This document shows, one piece after another, positions 1 to 6,091 of a stretch of 7,771 nucleotides of DNA; within the stretch, counting starts at the first letter, position 1; every line of letters begins with the position of its first letter. Source of the stretch: GSA-30 sp036568765 (GTDB lineage: Bacteria > Pseudomonadota > Gammaproteobacteria > Xanthomonadales > Rhodanobacteraceae); contig NZ_DATCRY010000052.1 of NCBI RefSeq assembly GCF_036568765.1, forward strand, positions 1 to 7,771, read 5' to 3'. The notes under the pieces are model-generated. The model searched no databases. It saw only the letters and a list, made by a program, of their open reading frames with translations, and was not told the origin of the DNA. The translations under genes and the position numbers were made by a program.

Positions 1-141
1 GCCGCTACCGTGGGCTACATTGCGTCGGGACAGTTCGATCGCCAGTCCGACCCGCTCTTCGTCGCTGATATAGCGGCGGCTCTCGTCCGCGACATCGTGG
101 ATCCACGGCGGCAGGGTGAGGTGAATCTGCAACGGCAACAC
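1..141 (-). CDS. Nucleoside deaminase-like protein, N-terminal fragment (runs off the left edge)
   Basis: Only the first 47 codons are in the window. The reading frame follows glnS directly: after the glnS TGA (147-145) comes GTT and then a GTG at 141-139, the likely start, with an AGGCGG-like ribosome-binding sequence about 8 nt before it inside the end of glnS. TTG codons at 138 and 132 are alternatives. The peptide opens LPLQIHLTLPPWIHDV and continues to IELSRRNVAHGSG. By memory this resembles the N terminus of Xanthomonadales nucleoside (guanine/cytidine-type) deaminases, where the next residues are usually GPFGA. The zinc-binding H-x-E and P-C-x-x-C motifs that would prove the family lie beyond the edge, so the deaminase call is family resemblance only. 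The 3-nt spacing to glnS indicates co-transcription and perhaps translational coupling. Another enzyme with a similar N terminus cannot be excluded. Confidence 0.55.
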   Translation of the reverse strand, partial: MLPLQIHLTLPPWIHDVADESRRYISDEERVGLAIELSRRNVAHGSG

Positions 142-144
142 AAC

Positions 145-1917
145 TCAGCCCGCCTGCTTGGCCCAGGTATCGCGCAGCGTGACCGCACGATTGAACACCG
201 GCGCACCGGCGCGATGATCCACGCGGTCGGCAACGAAATAGCCCAGGCGCTCGAACTGATAGTGCTGCTCCGGTGCCGCCTCGGCTGCGTTCGGCTCTAC
301 CCATCCGCGCACTACGCGCTTGGCTTCGGGGTTGATGTGCTCGATCCAGGTCTTGCCGTCGCTGTCATCGTCCGGCGCGGCCACGTTGAACAGCCGGTCG
401 TACAGTCGCACCTCGGCGACCACGCCATGCCGCGCACTGACCCAGTGGATCGTGCCTTTGACCTTGCGGTCCGCGCCCGGCATACCCGAACGCGACTCCG
501 GATCGAGGGTGCAGCGCAATTCCACGACATTCCCCTGCGCGTCCTTGATCGCTTCATTGCACTTGACGATGCCGACGCCGCGCAGACGCACTTCGCCTTC
601 CGGCTTCAGGCGGTGGAAACCCTTCGGTGGGACCTCGGCGAAGTCCTCGCGTTCGATCCACAGCTCGCGCGCGAAGGGTACCTGGCGCGAGCCGAAGCTT
701 TCGTCTTTGGGGTGATTGGAAAACTGCAGCGTTTCCTCATGCCCCTCGGGCAGGTTGGCGATGACGAGCTTGAGCGGATCCAGCACCGCCATGCGGCGAG
801 GTGCGTGCGCATCGAGATCTTCGCGAACGCAGTTTTCCAGAATGCCGTAGTCGATGATGCTGTTCTGCTTGCTCACGCCCAGCCGTTCGATCAGCAGGCG
901 GATGCCTGCCGCCGTAAAGCCGCGGCGGCGCAGGCCGCGCAAGGTATTCATGCGCGGGTCGTCCCAGCCGTCGACGTGCTTCTCGGCGACCAGCTGAGCC
1001 AGCTTGCGCTTGCTGGTGATCGAATAGCTCAAGTTCAGGCGAGAGAACTCGATCTGCCGCGGCTTGGCCGGTTCCGTCCGGAAGCCGGCGTCGCGCAGGT
1101 GCTGCCACAGCTCCGGATGGTTGACCAGGTCGACCTTGTCGACGAACCAGTCGTACAGCGGACGATGGTCTTCGAATTCCAGCGTGCACAGCGAATGGGT
1201 AATGCCTTCCAGCGCATCGGAGAGGCAATGCGCATAGTCGTACATTGGGTAGATCGGCCACGCGTCACCGGTGTTCTGGTGGGTGATCTTGCGGATACGG
1301 TAGATCGCCGGGTCGCGCATGTTCATATTGCCCGAGGCCATGTCGATCTTCGCGCGCAGCGTCTTGCTGCCATCGGCGAATTCGCCCGCGCGCATGCGCG
1401 CGAACAGATCGAGATTCTCCGCCACCGAGCGTTCGCGGTGGGGCGAGTTGCGGCCAGGTTCGGTGAGCGTGCCACGGTATTCGCGCATCTCTTCGGGATT
1501 CAGGTCGTCCACATACGCATGGCCATCCTGAATGAGCTTCAGCGCGCCGCGATAGAACACTTCGAAGTAATCCGAGGCATGGCGCAGGTCGTGCCAGTCG
1601 TAGCCCAACCAGCGCACATCGTCCTTGATACCTTCGACGAACTCAGGGTCTTCCTTGCCGGGGTTGGTGTCGTCCAGGCGCAGGTTGCACCAGCCCGTGA
1701 ACTCGGCGGCGATGCCGAAGTTCAGGCAGATCGCCTTGGCGTGACCGATATGCAGGTAGCCGTTGGGCTCGGGCGGAAAGCGCGTGCGGATGGCGTGGTG
1801 CTTGCCGGTAGCCAGGTCGTCGCGAATGATCTGGCGGATAAAGTCGCGCTGCTGGCCGTCGCCGGAGGAGGGCGTGGCGTGGGCGGGCGAAGGGGCCAGT
1901 GAAGATTCGGTGGACAT
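145..1917 (-). CDS. glnS: Glutaminyl-tRNA synthetase (GlnRS)
   Basis: This cytoplasmic class I aminoacyl-tRNA synthetase charges tRNA-Gln with glutamine using ATP. The protein has 590 residues. The HIGH signature is at residues 56-59 within PEPNGYLHIGHAKA. The KMSKS-equivalent loop is TSKRK at 301-305, followed by EGWDDPRM-like DGWDDPRM (316-323) and GLRRRG (328-333). The C-terminal beta-barrel anticodon-binding half ends in VFNRAVTLRDTWAK. Compared with the remembered E. coli enzyme (554 residues), it has a longer N terminus and about 18 extra residues around 263-284, just before the conserved IEFSRLNL stretch. The ATG at 1917 was chosen over an in-frame TTG at 1932. Neither has a clear Shine-Dalgarno, and the ATG start fits the family better. 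A candidate promoter sits 38-65 nt upstream. The deaminase-like gene follows at 3 nt, so the two probably share a transcript. The identification is secure. Confidence 0.97.
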   Translation of the reverse strand: MSTESSLAPSPAHATPSSGDGQQRDFIRQIIRDDLATGKHHAIRTRFPPEPNGYLHIGHAKAICLNFGIAAEFTGWCNLRLDDTNPGKEDPEFVEGIKDDVRWLGYDWHDLRHASDYFEVFYRGALKLIQDGHAYVDDLNPEEMREYRGTLTEPGRNSPHRERSVAENLDLFARMRAGEFADGSKTLRAKIDMASGNMNMRDPAIYRIRKITHQNTGDAWPIYPMYDYAHCLSDALEGITHSLCTLEFEDHRPLYDWFVDKVDLVNHPELWQHLRDAGFRTEPAKPRQIEFSRLNLSYSITSKRKLAQLVAEKHVDGWDDPRMNTLRGLRRRGFTAAGIRLLIERLGVSKQNSIIDYGILENCVREDLDAHAPRRMAVLDPLKLVIANLPEGHEETLQFSNHPKDESFGSRQVPFARELWIEREDFAEVPPKGFHRLKPEGEVRLRGVGIVKCNEAIKDAQGNVVELRCTLDPESRSGMPGADRKVKGTIHWVSARHGVVAEVRLYDRLFNVAAPDDDSDGKTWIEHINPEAKRVVRGWVEPNAAEAAPEQHYQFERLGYFVADRVDHRAGAPVFNRAVTLRDTWAKQAG

Positions 1918-1954
1918 GGGGTAACGGCTCAAAGTTATTCGTTGGGAACCGACG

Positions 1955-1982
1955 ATTCTACTGGTTCTGGCGAATTTGACGA
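1955..1982 (-). promoter_or_regulatory. Candidate sigma-70 promoter for glnS
   Basis: On the minus strand, TCGTCA (1982-1977, 4 of 6 matches to TTGACA) is separated by 16 nt from TAGAAT (1960-1955, 5 of 6 matches to TATAAT). Transcription would start near 1948 and leave a leader of about 31 nt before the glnS ATG. The -10 element overlaps the TAG that ends the possible small ORF at 1958-2086. This is sequence matching by eye only. Confidence 0.4.
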
Positions 1983-2086
1983 TCCAGGTCGCCCGGGAGG
2001 CTGTCTCTGACCGGGTAGGCCCAGTGCGGGCGCGGGTTTGCCGGTGGGAACAGCCAGATAATTGCGCCGAACAGGCTCAGGCACAC
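1958..2086 (-). CDS. Possible small membrane protein, or lost C-terminal extension of the DUF2007 protein
   Basis: Directly after the TGA that ends the DUF2007 gene, the same frame continues with a GTG (2086-2084) and stays open for 42 codons to a TAG at 1960-1958. The product would contain a short hydrophobic stretch (VCLSLFGAIIWLF, residues 1-13), a proline-rich turn, and a polar end (DLDRQIRQNQ). Most codons end in G or C, as in the neighbouring real genes, which favours coding. Against it, no good Shine-Dalgarno precedes the GTG and the hydrophobic segment is short for a membrane span. It may be a separate coupled micro-gene, a readthrough extension, the remains of a longer DUF2007 protein cut by a nonsense change, or chance. 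I do not recognise the sequence. Confidence 0.3.
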   Translation of the reverse strand: MCLSLFGAIIWLFPPANPRPHWAYPVRDSLPGDLDRQIRQNQ

Positions 2087-2362
2087 TCAGGCGAGCAAAC
2101 CGTCAAGGCCGGCATCCGGGTAGGCTGCCGCCAGCGCATCGCGTGCCTCGGCCAGTTGGGATTGGATGGCGCGAACGATGTCTTCGGCAACCGGCCAATG
2201 ATCTTCGGCCACCATGACGGCGATATAGTCCATCGCGGGGAGCTGTCCCACGGCTCCGGTGAGATATTCGCCGCTGATGAACGCCGGAATCTCGGCGCGC
2301 TCAAGGGCGTCCTTGATCAGATGGGCGTCGATCAGGCTTTCGGCTCGGTACACGATACGCAT
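2087..2362 (-). CDS. DUF2007 family protein (putative signal-transducing protein)
   Basis: A 91-residue soluble protein. The N terminus MRIVYRAESLIDAHLIKDAL, then IPAFISGEYLTGAVGQLPAMD and a VMVAEDHWPVAEDIV stretch, match the pattern I know for DUF2007 (Pfam 'putative signal transducing protein'): a small ferredoxin-like alpha/beta fold with a conserved RAE-L-EAH opening and a G-E-L central motif. No catalytic residues are apparent and the biochemical role is unknown. The ATG at 2362 starts exactly at the family's usual first residue, although its Shine-Dalgarno is weak. It is the first gene of the minus-strand block, 169 nt before glnS, and is divergent from the exported protein at 2606. A candidate promoter with 17-nt spacing lies upstream at 2425-2453. 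The ending, DAGLDGLLA then TGA, is followed by further open frame. Confidence 0.8.
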   Translation of the reverse strand: MRIVYRAESLIDAHLIKDALERAEIPAFISGEYLTGAVGQLPAMDYIAVMVAEDHWPVAEDIVRAIQSQLAEARDALAAAYPDAGLDGLLA

Positions 2363-2424
2363 GTCGCCAAGCTACCCGTGGTTGCCTGCCGCGGCAAGAC
2401 CCGGCAAAAGGGCAGGTGCTCGCC

Positions 2425-2453
2425 AATACATTTGTGTAGACCAGCCCCTACAA
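2425..2453 (-). promoter_or_regulatory. Candidate sigma-70 promoter for the DUF2007 gene
   Basis: On the minus strand, TTGTAG (2453-2448, 3 of 6 including the key TTG) is followed after exactly 17 nt by TGTATT (2430-2425, 4 of 6). The start would be near 2418, giving a leader of about 56 nt. It is the best candidate I see in the divergent intergenic region 2363-2605. No equally good promoter was found there for the plus-strand gene. Confidence 0.35.
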
Positions 2454-2592
2454 CTACCTGGGCTTACCTCTCTTGTTCTCACGCGAAGCCAAGCGGGCGC
2501 CTATTCTCAAAAAGTCTTGCTAAATGGCTCAATGGGCTTGCCTGCCGAAGTGCGGCTGAAGAACAGCTGTGCGATCGGGGGCTAACCGACAT

Positions 2593-2596
2593 GGAG
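2593..2596 (+). promoter_or_regulatory. Shine-Dalgarno deciding the start at 2606
   Basis: GGAG lies 9 nt before the ATG at 2606 and inside the alternative start codon region at 2591. The ATG at 2591 has only a GGGG run before it. The GGAG and the better signal-peptide n-region favour 2606. Confidence 0.5.
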
Positions 2597-2605
2597 CTTA
2601 ATAAA

Positions 2606-3742
2606 ATGGACATCAAGGTAAAAACCAAGGGCATGGCGCTGGCTGTACTGCTTGCCTTCGGACTCACAGCGCAGGCGGCGCCGACCCCGGCAACCGTTCA
2701 GGAGGCCAAACAGCAAGGCGCGCAGCAGGTCGCATTGCTGTTGTCCGATCGGATATTCACAGACGCTTTGCGACGCCAATTGTCCGACGCTGAGAAGGAG
2801 GGCGGCGGCAGTCAGGAAATCGCTACGCCGCTCACATCGCTACTGGCAGAGTACCGTACCCGCCAAGGCCGTTCGGCGGTCATTGAGACGCTGCGGGGCT
2901 TCGACACCGCAGTCAAAGCGTTGAAAGGCTATCCGACAATGAGGGCAGGCGTGTTGCAGCTTCGCCTGTATGTGCCTAAAGGTCAGCCATCGCCCACGGA
3001 TTTCGGCAACTTGCTGGTCGCTTTCGAGCCGGCAGGCAAATCATCGAACTGGACTACCGTCGACGCATATGACAGCGAGGGTCGCCTACACCTCCTCGAT
3101 GCCAGGCAGGCGCCGGATTTCCCTGTGCTGGTGCTTGACATCGATGGGCGACAGGATCTGCGTGAAGGCGTTCGTATCATGAACCAGACGTTGGCCGAGG
3201 GCGGCCTGCATCTGAGCGACCAGAAATCCTCGGATTACGAATTGACCGTGCTGACCAAGATTCGCCTCGACTCCGACAAGGAACCATGGCTGTCGGGGGC
3301 CGCCGAAGTATTTGCGATGGTTTCAGGCATGAAGCCGAATCAGGAAGGGCCCAATTTGCAAATTGTGGATATGCCGTATCTGGATTGGGAAAAGCGGGAC
3401 TACTTTCCAGGTCAGGATCTGATTCATTGGAGCGATTTCGGACTTGGTGCCGTCAATATCCAGTTGTTCGAGCAGGATGACGATGCCAATTACAAGGCAT
3501 TGGCGAGCGCCATCCTCGATGGGATATCGCAGGTGCTCGACAAGTTCGAGCCCACGTATTCGTTCATCCCCAAGATTGCCGATGCGATTCTGAAGGTGAC
3601 GCCGGATTCATGGTGGATCAACGATAACGACTATCTCGATTCGTATTATTTGATCGAGAAGGGCAAGTCGTATGTCGATCGCCCCGGTGCTGCAGGCAAC
3701 GCTACGGCGACATTCACGCCGTATACGATCAAGCGACCGTAA
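2606..3742 (+). CDS. Exported DUF3103-like protein of unknown function
   Basis: A 378-residue protein with a clear Sec signal peptide: basic MDIKVKTKGM, a hydrophobic core (residues 10-22) and an A-Q-A cleavage site near residue 24. The mature part looks like the DUF3103 family by remembered pattern and by length (family about 375-400). Visible elements are DAYDSEGRLHLLDA (153-166), PVLVLDIDGR (173-182), LTKIRLDSDKEPWLSGAAEVFAMVSG (216-241), MPYLDWEKRDYFPGQD (256-271), an acidic EQDDDANYKAL (289-299) and a second acid-rich NDNDYLDSYY (340-349). The acidic loops could bind a metal such as calcium, but that is inference, and no enzymatic motif is recognised. It probably acts in the periplasm or outside the cell. 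It stands alone between a divergent gene and a strong hairpin. Its third-position GC is lower than in glnS or apt (25 G/C in the 60 bases 3601-3660), which may indicate transfer. An in-frame ATG at 2591 would add five residues. Confidence 0.72.
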   Translation: MDIKVKTKGMALAVLLAFGLTAQAAPTPATVQEAKQQGAQQVALLLSDRIFTDALRRQLSDAEKEGGGSQEIATPLTSLLAEYRTRQGRSAVIETLRGFDTAVKALKGYPTMRAGVLQLRLYVPKGQPSPTDFGNLLVAFEPAGKSSNWTTVDAYDSEGRLHLLDARQAPDFPVLVLDIDGRQDLREGVRIMNQTLAEGGLHLSDQKSSDYELTVLTKIRLDSDKEPWLSGAAEVFAMVSGMKPNQEGPNLQIVDMPYLDWEKRDYFPGQDLIHWSDFGLGAVNIQLFEQDDDANYKALASAILDGISQVLDKFEPTYSFIPKIADAILKVTPDSWWINDNDYLDSYYLIEKGKSYVDRPGAAGNATATFTPYTIKRP

Positions 3743-3772
3743 CCCGATCGGTCAGCCTTGAGTTTTTGGCCC

Positions 3773-3807
3773 AGGGGCCATCGGGCCGAAGTGCTCCGAT
3801 GGCCCCT
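3773..3807 (+). terminator. Strong hairpin, probable terminator of the DUF3103-like gene
   Basis: A perfect 12-bp inverted repeat (arms 3773-3784 and 3796-3807, AGGGGCCATCGG pairing with its complement) with an 11-nt loop begins 31 nt after the stop codon. It is followed only by a broken T-tract (TGTTCATTT), so termination may be partial. apt begins 26 nt further on without a clear promoter between them. Confidence 0.6.
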
Positions 3808-3832
3808 TGTTCATTTGCGCTAGGATGAGCAG

Positions 3833-4363
3833 ATGGATTACAGCTATGCCTCTATTGCCTCCCTGGTTCGCGATGTGCCCGACTTTCCGCAACCGGGCGT
3901 CGTATTTCGCGATGTCACTCCGCTGCTTGCCGATGCCGGACAGTTTGCCCGCTGTATCGACGCCATGGCCGAGCCATGGCATGGCAGCGGCATACAGGCT
4001 GTTTGCGGCGTCGAGTCGCGCGGTTTCATTTTTGGCGCCGCGCTGGCGCAGAAGCTGCACGCGGGCTTCGTTCCTTTGCGTAAGCCCGGCAAGCTGCCGC
4101 CGCCGGTGACGACGGTGGAGTACGCGCTCGAATATGGCGTCGATCGCCTACAGGCACGTAACGATGCGTTGCGTCCCGGCGAAAAGGTCTTGCTGGTCGA
4201 CGATGTACTGGCTACCGGCGGCACCCTCGCGGCCGCCCGCGCCCTGGTCGAGAAGCTTCAAGCGACGCTTTGCGGCGCCAGTCTCCTGATCGAACTGGCG
4301 GCTTTGCAGGGGCGTTCGCGCTGGCCCGCGGACCTGCCGCTGCATGTGTTGTTGCGTTATTGA
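3833..4363 (+). CDS. apt: Adenine phosphoribosyltransferase
   Basis: This cytoplasmic purine-salvage enzyme makes AMP and pyrophosphate from adenine and PRPP. The protein has 176 residues, the usual size. The N-terminal signature PDFPQPGVVFRDVTPLL is at residues 16-32. VESRGFIFG (60-68) covers the adenine-binding region, RKPGKLPP (83-90) is the flexible loop segment, and the type I phosphoribosyltransferase PRPP motif VLLVDDVLATGGTL is at 119-132 with the acidic pair D123-D124. The ATG at 3833 is supported by AGGA 7 nt upstream (3822-3825). No earlier in-frame start gives a family-like N terminus. msrA follows after 59 nt on the same strand and may be co-transcribed. Transcription may come through the imperfect terminator upstream, since I found no convincing promoter in the short gap. 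All key motifs are intact. Confidence 0.96.
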   Translation: MDYSYASIASLVRDVPDFPQPGVVFRDVTPLLADAGQFARCIDAMAEPWHGSGIQAVCGVESRGFIFGAALAQKLHAGFVPLRKPGKLPPPVTTVEYALEYGVDRLQARNDALRPGEKVLLVDDVLATGGTLAAARALVEKLQATLCGASLLIELAALQGRSRWPADLPLHVLLRY

Positions 4364-4422
4364 ATTTGCCGCGGGCCAGTACCACTTAACTGTACTGTCC
4401 CCAACCTGCTCAGGAGGCCGCC

Positions 4423-5076
4423 ATGCTCGGAATCGGAGCTTGGAAACAACGTATGCCGCAACCGGAAGACGCCTTGCCGGGTCGCCAGACGCCGATCCTG
4501 GATCCACGGCCGCACCATGTCACTGGGCGGTCCTTGCTGCCATCGGCATTTCCCGGCAGCAAAACCCTTATTGTCGGAATGGGCTGCTTCTGGGGGGCGG
4601 AGCGCAAGTTCTGGAATATCCCAGGCGTCTACACCACCGCGGTCGGCTATGCCGGGGGCTACACCCCGAACCCGACTTATCGGGAAGTATGTTCGGGGCA
4701 GACCGGCCACACCGAAGCCGTGCAGATCGTCTATGACCCGGCCAACGTGGACCTCTCCAGCCTGCTGCGTACGTTTTGGGAAAACCACGATCCCACCCAG
4801 GGCATGCGTCAGGGTAACGATGTCGGTAGCCAGTATCGGTCGGCGATCTATGCCACCGACGCGGAGCAGTTGGCCGCAGCCGAAGCGTCGCGTCGCGATT
4901 ACCAGGCGCAGCTGACACGCGCCGGCTACGGGGCTATCAGCACCGATATCGCCATGGCCGGTCCTTTCTATTACGCCGAAGATGAGCACCAGCAGTATCT
5001 GTCCAAGCACCCGGACGGCTATTGCGGCTTGGGCGGTACGGGCGTGGTGTGTCCTATCGGGCTGGATGCGGCCTGA
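4423..5076 (+). CDS. msrA: Peptide methionine-S-sulfoxide reductase MsrA
   Basis: The enzyme reduces methionine S-sulfoxide in proteins and free methionine, repairing oxidative damage, with thioredoxin as the usual reductant. The protein has 217 residues and is of the long E. coli-like type. The catalytic motif GCFWG is at residues 54-58 with nucleophile Cys55. TGGYTPNPTYREVCSG-like AGGYTPNPTYREVCSG (77-92), GHTEAVQIVYDP (95-106), FWENHDPTQGMRQGND (118-133) and YYAEDEHQQYL (183-193) are all conserved. Resolving cysteines Cys201 and Cys210 lie in the C-terminal GYCGLGGTGVVCP, so the full three-cysteine relay is present. The N-terminal extension (PEDALPGRQTPI) also matches the long form. There is no signal peptide, so it is cytoplasmic. 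A near-perfect AGGAGG (4412-4417) lies 5 nt before the ATG. It follows apt at 59 nt and is closed by the hairpin at 5109-5140. Confidence 0.97.
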   Translation: MLGIGAWKQRMPQPEDALPGRQTPILDPRPHHVTGRSLLPSAFPGSKTLIVGMGCFWGAERKFWNIPGVYTTAVGYAGGYTPNPTYREVCSGQTGHTEAVQIVYDPANVDLSSLLRTFWENHDPTQGMRQGNDVGSQYRSAIYATDAEQLAAAEASRRDYQAQLTRAGYGAISTDIAMAGPFYYAEDEHQQYLSKHPDGYCGLGGTGVVCPIGLDAA

Positions 5077-5108
5077 TCGCGCCCCAAAGGTGTTTTAAAC
5101 GGTCCGGA

Positions 5109-5140
5109 GTGAGGCCGGACTCAAAAAAGTCCGGCCTCAC
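5109..5140. terminator. Perfect 13-bp hairpin after msrA, with an alternative overlapping hairpin
   Basis: Arms 5109-5121 and 5128-5140 (GTGAGGCCGGACT and its exact complement) enclose the 6-nt loop CAAAAA. It lies 32 nt after the msrA stop and 37 nt before the lipoprotein start. No T-tract follows on either strand, so it is not a textbook intrinsic terminator. It could stop transcription weakly, protect the msrA transcript end, or structure the leader of the next operon. GTCCGG at 5102-5107 can pair instead with CCGGAC at 5115-5120, which would exclude the main stem. Confidence 0.55.
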
Positions 5141-5166
5141 GCGTTAACATCGGCGAATGACTGCCG

Positions 5167-5171
5167 AAGGA
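5167..5171 (+). promoter_or_regulatory. Shine-Dalgarno deciding the lipoprotein start at 5178
   Basis: AAGGA sits 6 nt before the ATG at 5178 and within the codons that would follow an earlier ATG at 5157. Starting at 5178 gives a compact signal peptide (MAKLSS then a hydrophobic core). This makes 5178 the preferred start. Confidence 0.6.
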
Positions 5172-5177
5172 TCGTGC

Positions 5178-6068
5178 ATGGCCAAGCTTTCCTCACTTGC
5201 CGCCTGTCTTCTGATCGTACTGTGCGTTACCGGATGCGATGTTTCGCAGTCTCAATCCGCGACGCCGGCGCAGGTGTCCAAGTATTCCGTGGATCGCATT
5301 TTCAAGGATCCGAAGGCCCAGGCGCTTGCCGTGGCCGCGGAGACCGGGAACGTTGCCGAAGTGCAGCGCTTGATGAAGCAGGAACACGTCAATCCCGACA
5401 CGATCTTCAGTGACGATGGCAGCGGGATGCCGTTGATCGCATGGCCTGTGTTTACCGAGAGCCCGGCGGGTCTGAAGGCCATGCTCGACAACGGGGCAGA
5501 TCCGAACGCCAAACGGCTCCATCCTTTGCAGAACACCACCCGTTTCAAGGGGAGGTACCAGAACGGTGCCATGGTGTGGGCGGCGAAGGCGGAAGACCCG
5601 ATCTACCTGAAAGAACTGCTCGATCACGGCGGAGACCCCAATACAAGGAATTCCAACGGCGAATCGTTACTCTTTCAAGCGTATATCTGGCACGACCAAT
5701 GGCAGAACGTGCAGCTTCTTGTAGAAAGAGGCGCGGATATCAATGCCCTGTCGCAGCAGATGTCGATTCTGTACGACTACAGTTCGATGGGCAGGTTCGA
5801 AAAGGTGTATTGGCTTTTGAATCATGGTGCCGATCCCCGCGTCGGAACGCTGATCAATCAACCGCCACCGCCTGCGCCAAAGCGATATCTCGCGGTTGAG
5901 GATATTTTTTGGCATCCCGGAGATCCCAAAGACCCGACTTGGCAACGCAAGTGCCAGCAATGGTTGCTGCAGCACGGGTTTACGCGACCACCTATGCCGA
6001 ATGATTATCGCGACATGCGCAAGAAATTTGGCCTTCCTTACGAAGAGAAAGACATTCCGTTGTTATAA
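5178..6068 (+). CDS. Ankyrin-repeat lipoprotein, probable immunity protein for the downstream lipase
   Basis: A 296-residue lipoprotein. It has a signal sequence with Lys3, a hydrophobic core at residues 4-17, and lipobox VTGC with the lipidated Cys20; Asp21 follows. After a short Ser/Gln linker come about five ankyrin-type helical repeats: roughly 46-75 (ALAVAAETGNVAEVQRLM), 84-112 (LKAMLDNGADPNAK), 129-157 (NGAMVWAAKAEDPIYLKELL, HGGDPNTR), 161-190 (GESLLFQAY, LLVERGADINA) and 195-222 (VYWLLNHGADPR). A non-ankyrin C-terminal part (about 225-296) contains PPPPAP and several Trp. It should be anchored in a membrane and face the periplasm. Ankyrin repeats bind proteins. The leaderless lipase-like gene begins 23 nt downstream on the same strand. 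Order and localisation suggest an immunity lipoprotein that blocks a periplasm-acting phospholipase. The repeats and lipobox are direct observations; the immunity role is inferred. Confidence 0.85.
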   Translation: MAKLSSLAACLLIVLCVTGCDVSQSQSATPAQVSKYSVDRIFKDPKAQALAVAAETGNVAEVQRLMKQEHVNPDTIFSDDGSGMPLIAWPVFTESPAGLKAMLDNGADPNAKRLHPLQNTTRFKGRYQNGAMVWAAKAEDPIYLKELLDHGGDPNTRNSNGESLLFQAYIWHDQWQNVQLLVERGADINALSQQMSILYDYSSMGRFEKVYWLLNHGADPRVGTLINQPPPPAPKRYLAVEDIFWHPGDPKDPTWQRKCQQWLLQHGFTRPPMPNDYRDMRKKFGLPYEEKDIPLL

Positions 6069-6078
6069 CCGTTTGATC

Positions 6079-6084
6079 AAGGAG
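6079..6084 (+). promoter_or_regulatory. Strong Shine-Dalgarno for the lipase-like gene
   Basis: AAGGAG lies 7 nt before the ATG at 6092 in the 23-nt gap after the lipoprotein stop. It rules out the out-of-frame ATG at 6087, which is only 2 nt away from it. Confidence 0.65.
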
Positions 6085-6091
6085 TGATGCG

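Noticed and set aside
10..1902. A 630-codon plus-strand open frame opposite glnS
   Set aside because: It is the antisense shadow of a high-GC gene. The minus-strand product is an unmistakable GlnRS, while the plus-strand translation has no recognisable domain and no suitable start region.
1918..1932. TTG start for glnS five codons upstream
   Set aside because: No Shine-Dalgarno supports it, and the ATG at 1917 gives an N terminus already longer than that of E. coli.
1976..2605. Upstream extension of the DUF3103-like frame
   Set aside because: It runs antisense through the DUF2007 gene and would hide the clear signal peptide that begins at 2606.
3752..4060. Minus-strand frame opposite the start of apt
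   Set aside because: Shadow frame; it covers the terminator hairpin and has no family resemblance.
4357..5010. A 217-codon minus-strand frame opposite msrA
   Set aside because: Antisense shadow of an intact msrA; the translation has no recognisable motif.
5121..5150. Possible promoter (TCAAAA, 18 nt, TAACAT) for the lipoprotein operon
   Set aside because: The -35 element is poor and lies in the hairpin loop, and only four of six -10 bases match. Too weak to call.
5157..5177. Earlier ATG for the ankyrin lipoprotein
   Set aside because: It would add MTAEGSC before the signal peptide and place the AAGGA ribosome-binding site inside the coding region.
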